Shown: in pieces, positions 62,353 to 64,000 of the stretch
Numbering within the stretch: position 1 is the stretch's first letter
How the letters are laid out: each line of letters starts with the position of its first letter
Origin: Punica granatum
Lineage: Eukaryota > Streptophyta > Magnoliopsida > Myrtales > Lythraceae
DNA: 64,000 nucleotides
NCBI RefSeq assembly: GCF_007655135.1
Contig: NC_045132.1
Span: 8,556,001 to 8,620,000 of the forward strand
Direction of reading: 5' to 3'
Notes under the pieces: generated by a model
The model's input: only the letters and a program-made list of their open reading frames with translations
What the model was told of the DNA's origin: nothing
The model's database searches: none
Program-made: the position numbers and the translations under genes

Positions 62353-64000
62353 CTCATAGTTGAGAGCTTCTCTCTCTACCTTTCCCTTTGTTGGAAGCCT
62401 CTTGCCTCTCTTCTCCTCTATTCTGAACGCTTCTTCACCTCTGTTCAAGCACTTATGTATCTTCAACTACCCAACACACAAAAGAAACATCAAACCTCTG
62501 CAACACAAATGAATGTTAGCTACCCTAACTCAACTCACAACCGGTCTCCAGATCTTGGGAACAAGCAAATCTACACTGTCATTACTTCCCCAACCAACAT
62601 TATGTACTTAACCTTAAGGACATTTATCGCCCTTCTTCCCACCCAACACACCCTTCTTCTTCACCACAAACGGAAATCACAAGCGAGTAGCCATATTACC
62701 CATCTATCCCTCCCAAAGCTTCCCTGCAACCACAGGATACCCCACCACTACTAATAGAAAACATTGATCTTGATACCTCTCTAGCTGAGATCTTCTGCAC
62801 TCAAATGTCCATGGCTCAAAGTCAAGAAATTCTTGACTTGCAAATAAACGAAGAAGAATCGCAGGAATCAAACCCCTTAATACTCATCATCAAGCCTTTT
62901 GGCTTCAAACCACCACTACCAAAAGCAATTATCCCCAGACTCCTGCAAGCATGGAACACAAAAAAGGGGGTCACCATAGCACCAAAAAAGTATACATACG
63001 ATATTTTGATTTATCTCTTTAGAGACAAGAGAGACATGATATATGTGGAGAGAGACCGCGCTTGGTCAGTTCAAGGGGCAAACATGATGATAGCGCGCTA
63101 GGGCAAAGGATTATCACTGGAGGAAATCAAATGTTCGAGACAATTACCTTTTGGATCCAAATCAGAGGCATCACCCTTGAAATGTTCTCCAAACTGAATA
63201 TCACCAAATTTGTTGAAAGAGCAGGCAAGGTCTTGGAGATTGACTGGAAGGACACACCGTCCCTCTCGAAGTGGTATGTCACGCCGAGAGCTCTGGTCCA
63301 AGTCCTAATTACCAAGCCATTGTGCCTTGGACGCCACATCAATAGGAAGAACGGAGCACCAACCTAGGTCTTCTTTAAGTATGAACACCTCAAAACCTTA
63401 TGCTACGACTGTGGCATTCTAGGACACGACCAAGCCCATTGGATATCAGAGACGCTAGCGCCCTTGAACTTATATGGCCCGTGGATTCGATTCGACAACT
63501 AGACAGACCTCCTTCTACCATAGGTCATTACAACCCTACCGTCGATGCCAATGGCCCGATCTACTACCCACTACCCAAAATCGGAAGCCCCATCTCCAAC
63601 CTCCCAAAAGGGTGCAAATTCCCAAAGAACATGGCACAAAGTTAGCTTCAATCAATCCGAAACTAAAGCTGCTTTGCCACATGACAGTGACAACACAGCT
63701 CCAATCAATGCTATAAGTAGAATGTATATGGCACAGACACAATCGATACTTACAGTTGTAGACTCGAAAGGGAAAGAGGTTGACAGCATAAAGTCAAGCT
63801 TCCTACGCCGATCCCACGAAGACTTCTACACAACAAGGAGAAAGGGAGTAGGGAAGGCATTCAGAATCTCCCTTTCAACTGATACACTCTACTCGGGCCT
63901 GATTGCAGAGCAAGCCCAAGCCGAGGCCCAATTCCAAACAGCTGCCAGCCCATACCAAAGCCTAGCACCAAACCAAGCCTGCCTTACCGAAGCTTAGTTC
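62353..64000 (+). pseudogene. LINE (L1-type) ORF1, DUF4283 protein with CCHC, broken and partial
   Basis: CT-rich leader (62353-62450) then coding sequence in several frames. From 62753 (IENIDLDTSLAEIF) and 62805 the DUF4283 domain: PKAIIPRLLQAWNTKKGVTI, DILIYLFRDKRDMIYVERDR, AWSVQGANMMIAR. A frameshift near 63100 leads to ITFWIQIRGITLEMFSKLNI, FVERAGKVLEIDWKD and CLGRHINRKNGAP. The zinc knuckle CYDCGILGHDQAHW follows at about 63401. The rest (63545-63997) is a Ser/Gln-rich tail. In plant L1 LINEs this protein binds element RNA. The endonuclease and RT would lie beyond the right edge. Minus-strand frames here are shadows. Confidence 0.82.

Overview
This is a plant nuclear window, most likely from a eudicot. 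It is AT-rich and full of Ty1/Copia and Ty3/Gypsy remnants, hAT-, Mutator- and CACTA-like elements, SINE-like copies, a Helitron-like end, a LINE ORF1 and an integrated plant pararetrovirus (Caulimoviridae). I found no intact host protein-coding gene. Host-derived sequence is limited to pseudogene pieces (Ataxin-10, NLR and AGL62-like MADS) and one possible spliced non-coding transcript.

Layout. 1-2.5 kb: a MITE, a Copia pol fragment and the gag of an old Gypsy element. 2.5-12.3 kb: a nearly complete chromodomain Gypsy (Tekay/Del-like) on the minus strand, with 2.4-kb LTRs and a GACAC target duplication, nested in the zinc knuckle of the older Gypsy; the rest of that host element follows at 12.3-15.6 kb. 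15.7-17.1 kb: a non-autonomous hAT-like element (8-bp TSD) carrying an Ataxin-10 fragment and an NLR leucine-rich-repeat fragment. 17.2-18.4 and 29.0-30.2 kb: two copies of a tail-to-tail inverted pair of AGL62-like MADS pseudogenes. 19.8-27.8 kb: a second member of the first hAT-like family, a CACTA-like element inside a SINE-like repeat, more SINE-like copies, a foldback MULE MITE, and another MULE MITE nested in a further hAT MITE.

32.5-48.4 kb: the most notable locus, a 15.9-kb rearranged endogenous pararetrovirus of Florendovirus type, bounded on both sides by TA microsatellites. It holds two different genome types. Component A encodes movement protein, protease, reverse transcriptase and RNase H, plus a second ORF, and has no capsid protein or zinc knuckle. 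Component B encodes a capsid-like protein, a CCHC knuckle and a protease but no RT, followed by a 39-codon ORF and a coiled-coil ORF. The two share the leader segment just before ORF1 and the segment just after the last ORF, as expected for parts of one bipartite virus. Parts of A are also present inverted. ORF1 of A is broken by frameshifts and a stop; ORF1 of B and ORF2 of A are open.

48.4-64 kb: AT-rich spacer; an array of four LTRs around a gag-only internal region (50.3-54.2 kb); spacer; a possible four-exon non-coding unit (57.2-60.6 kb) holding a MULE MITE and a third copy of the MITE seen at position 15; a Helitron-like 3' end, minisatellites, and a decayed LINE ORF1 running off the right edge.
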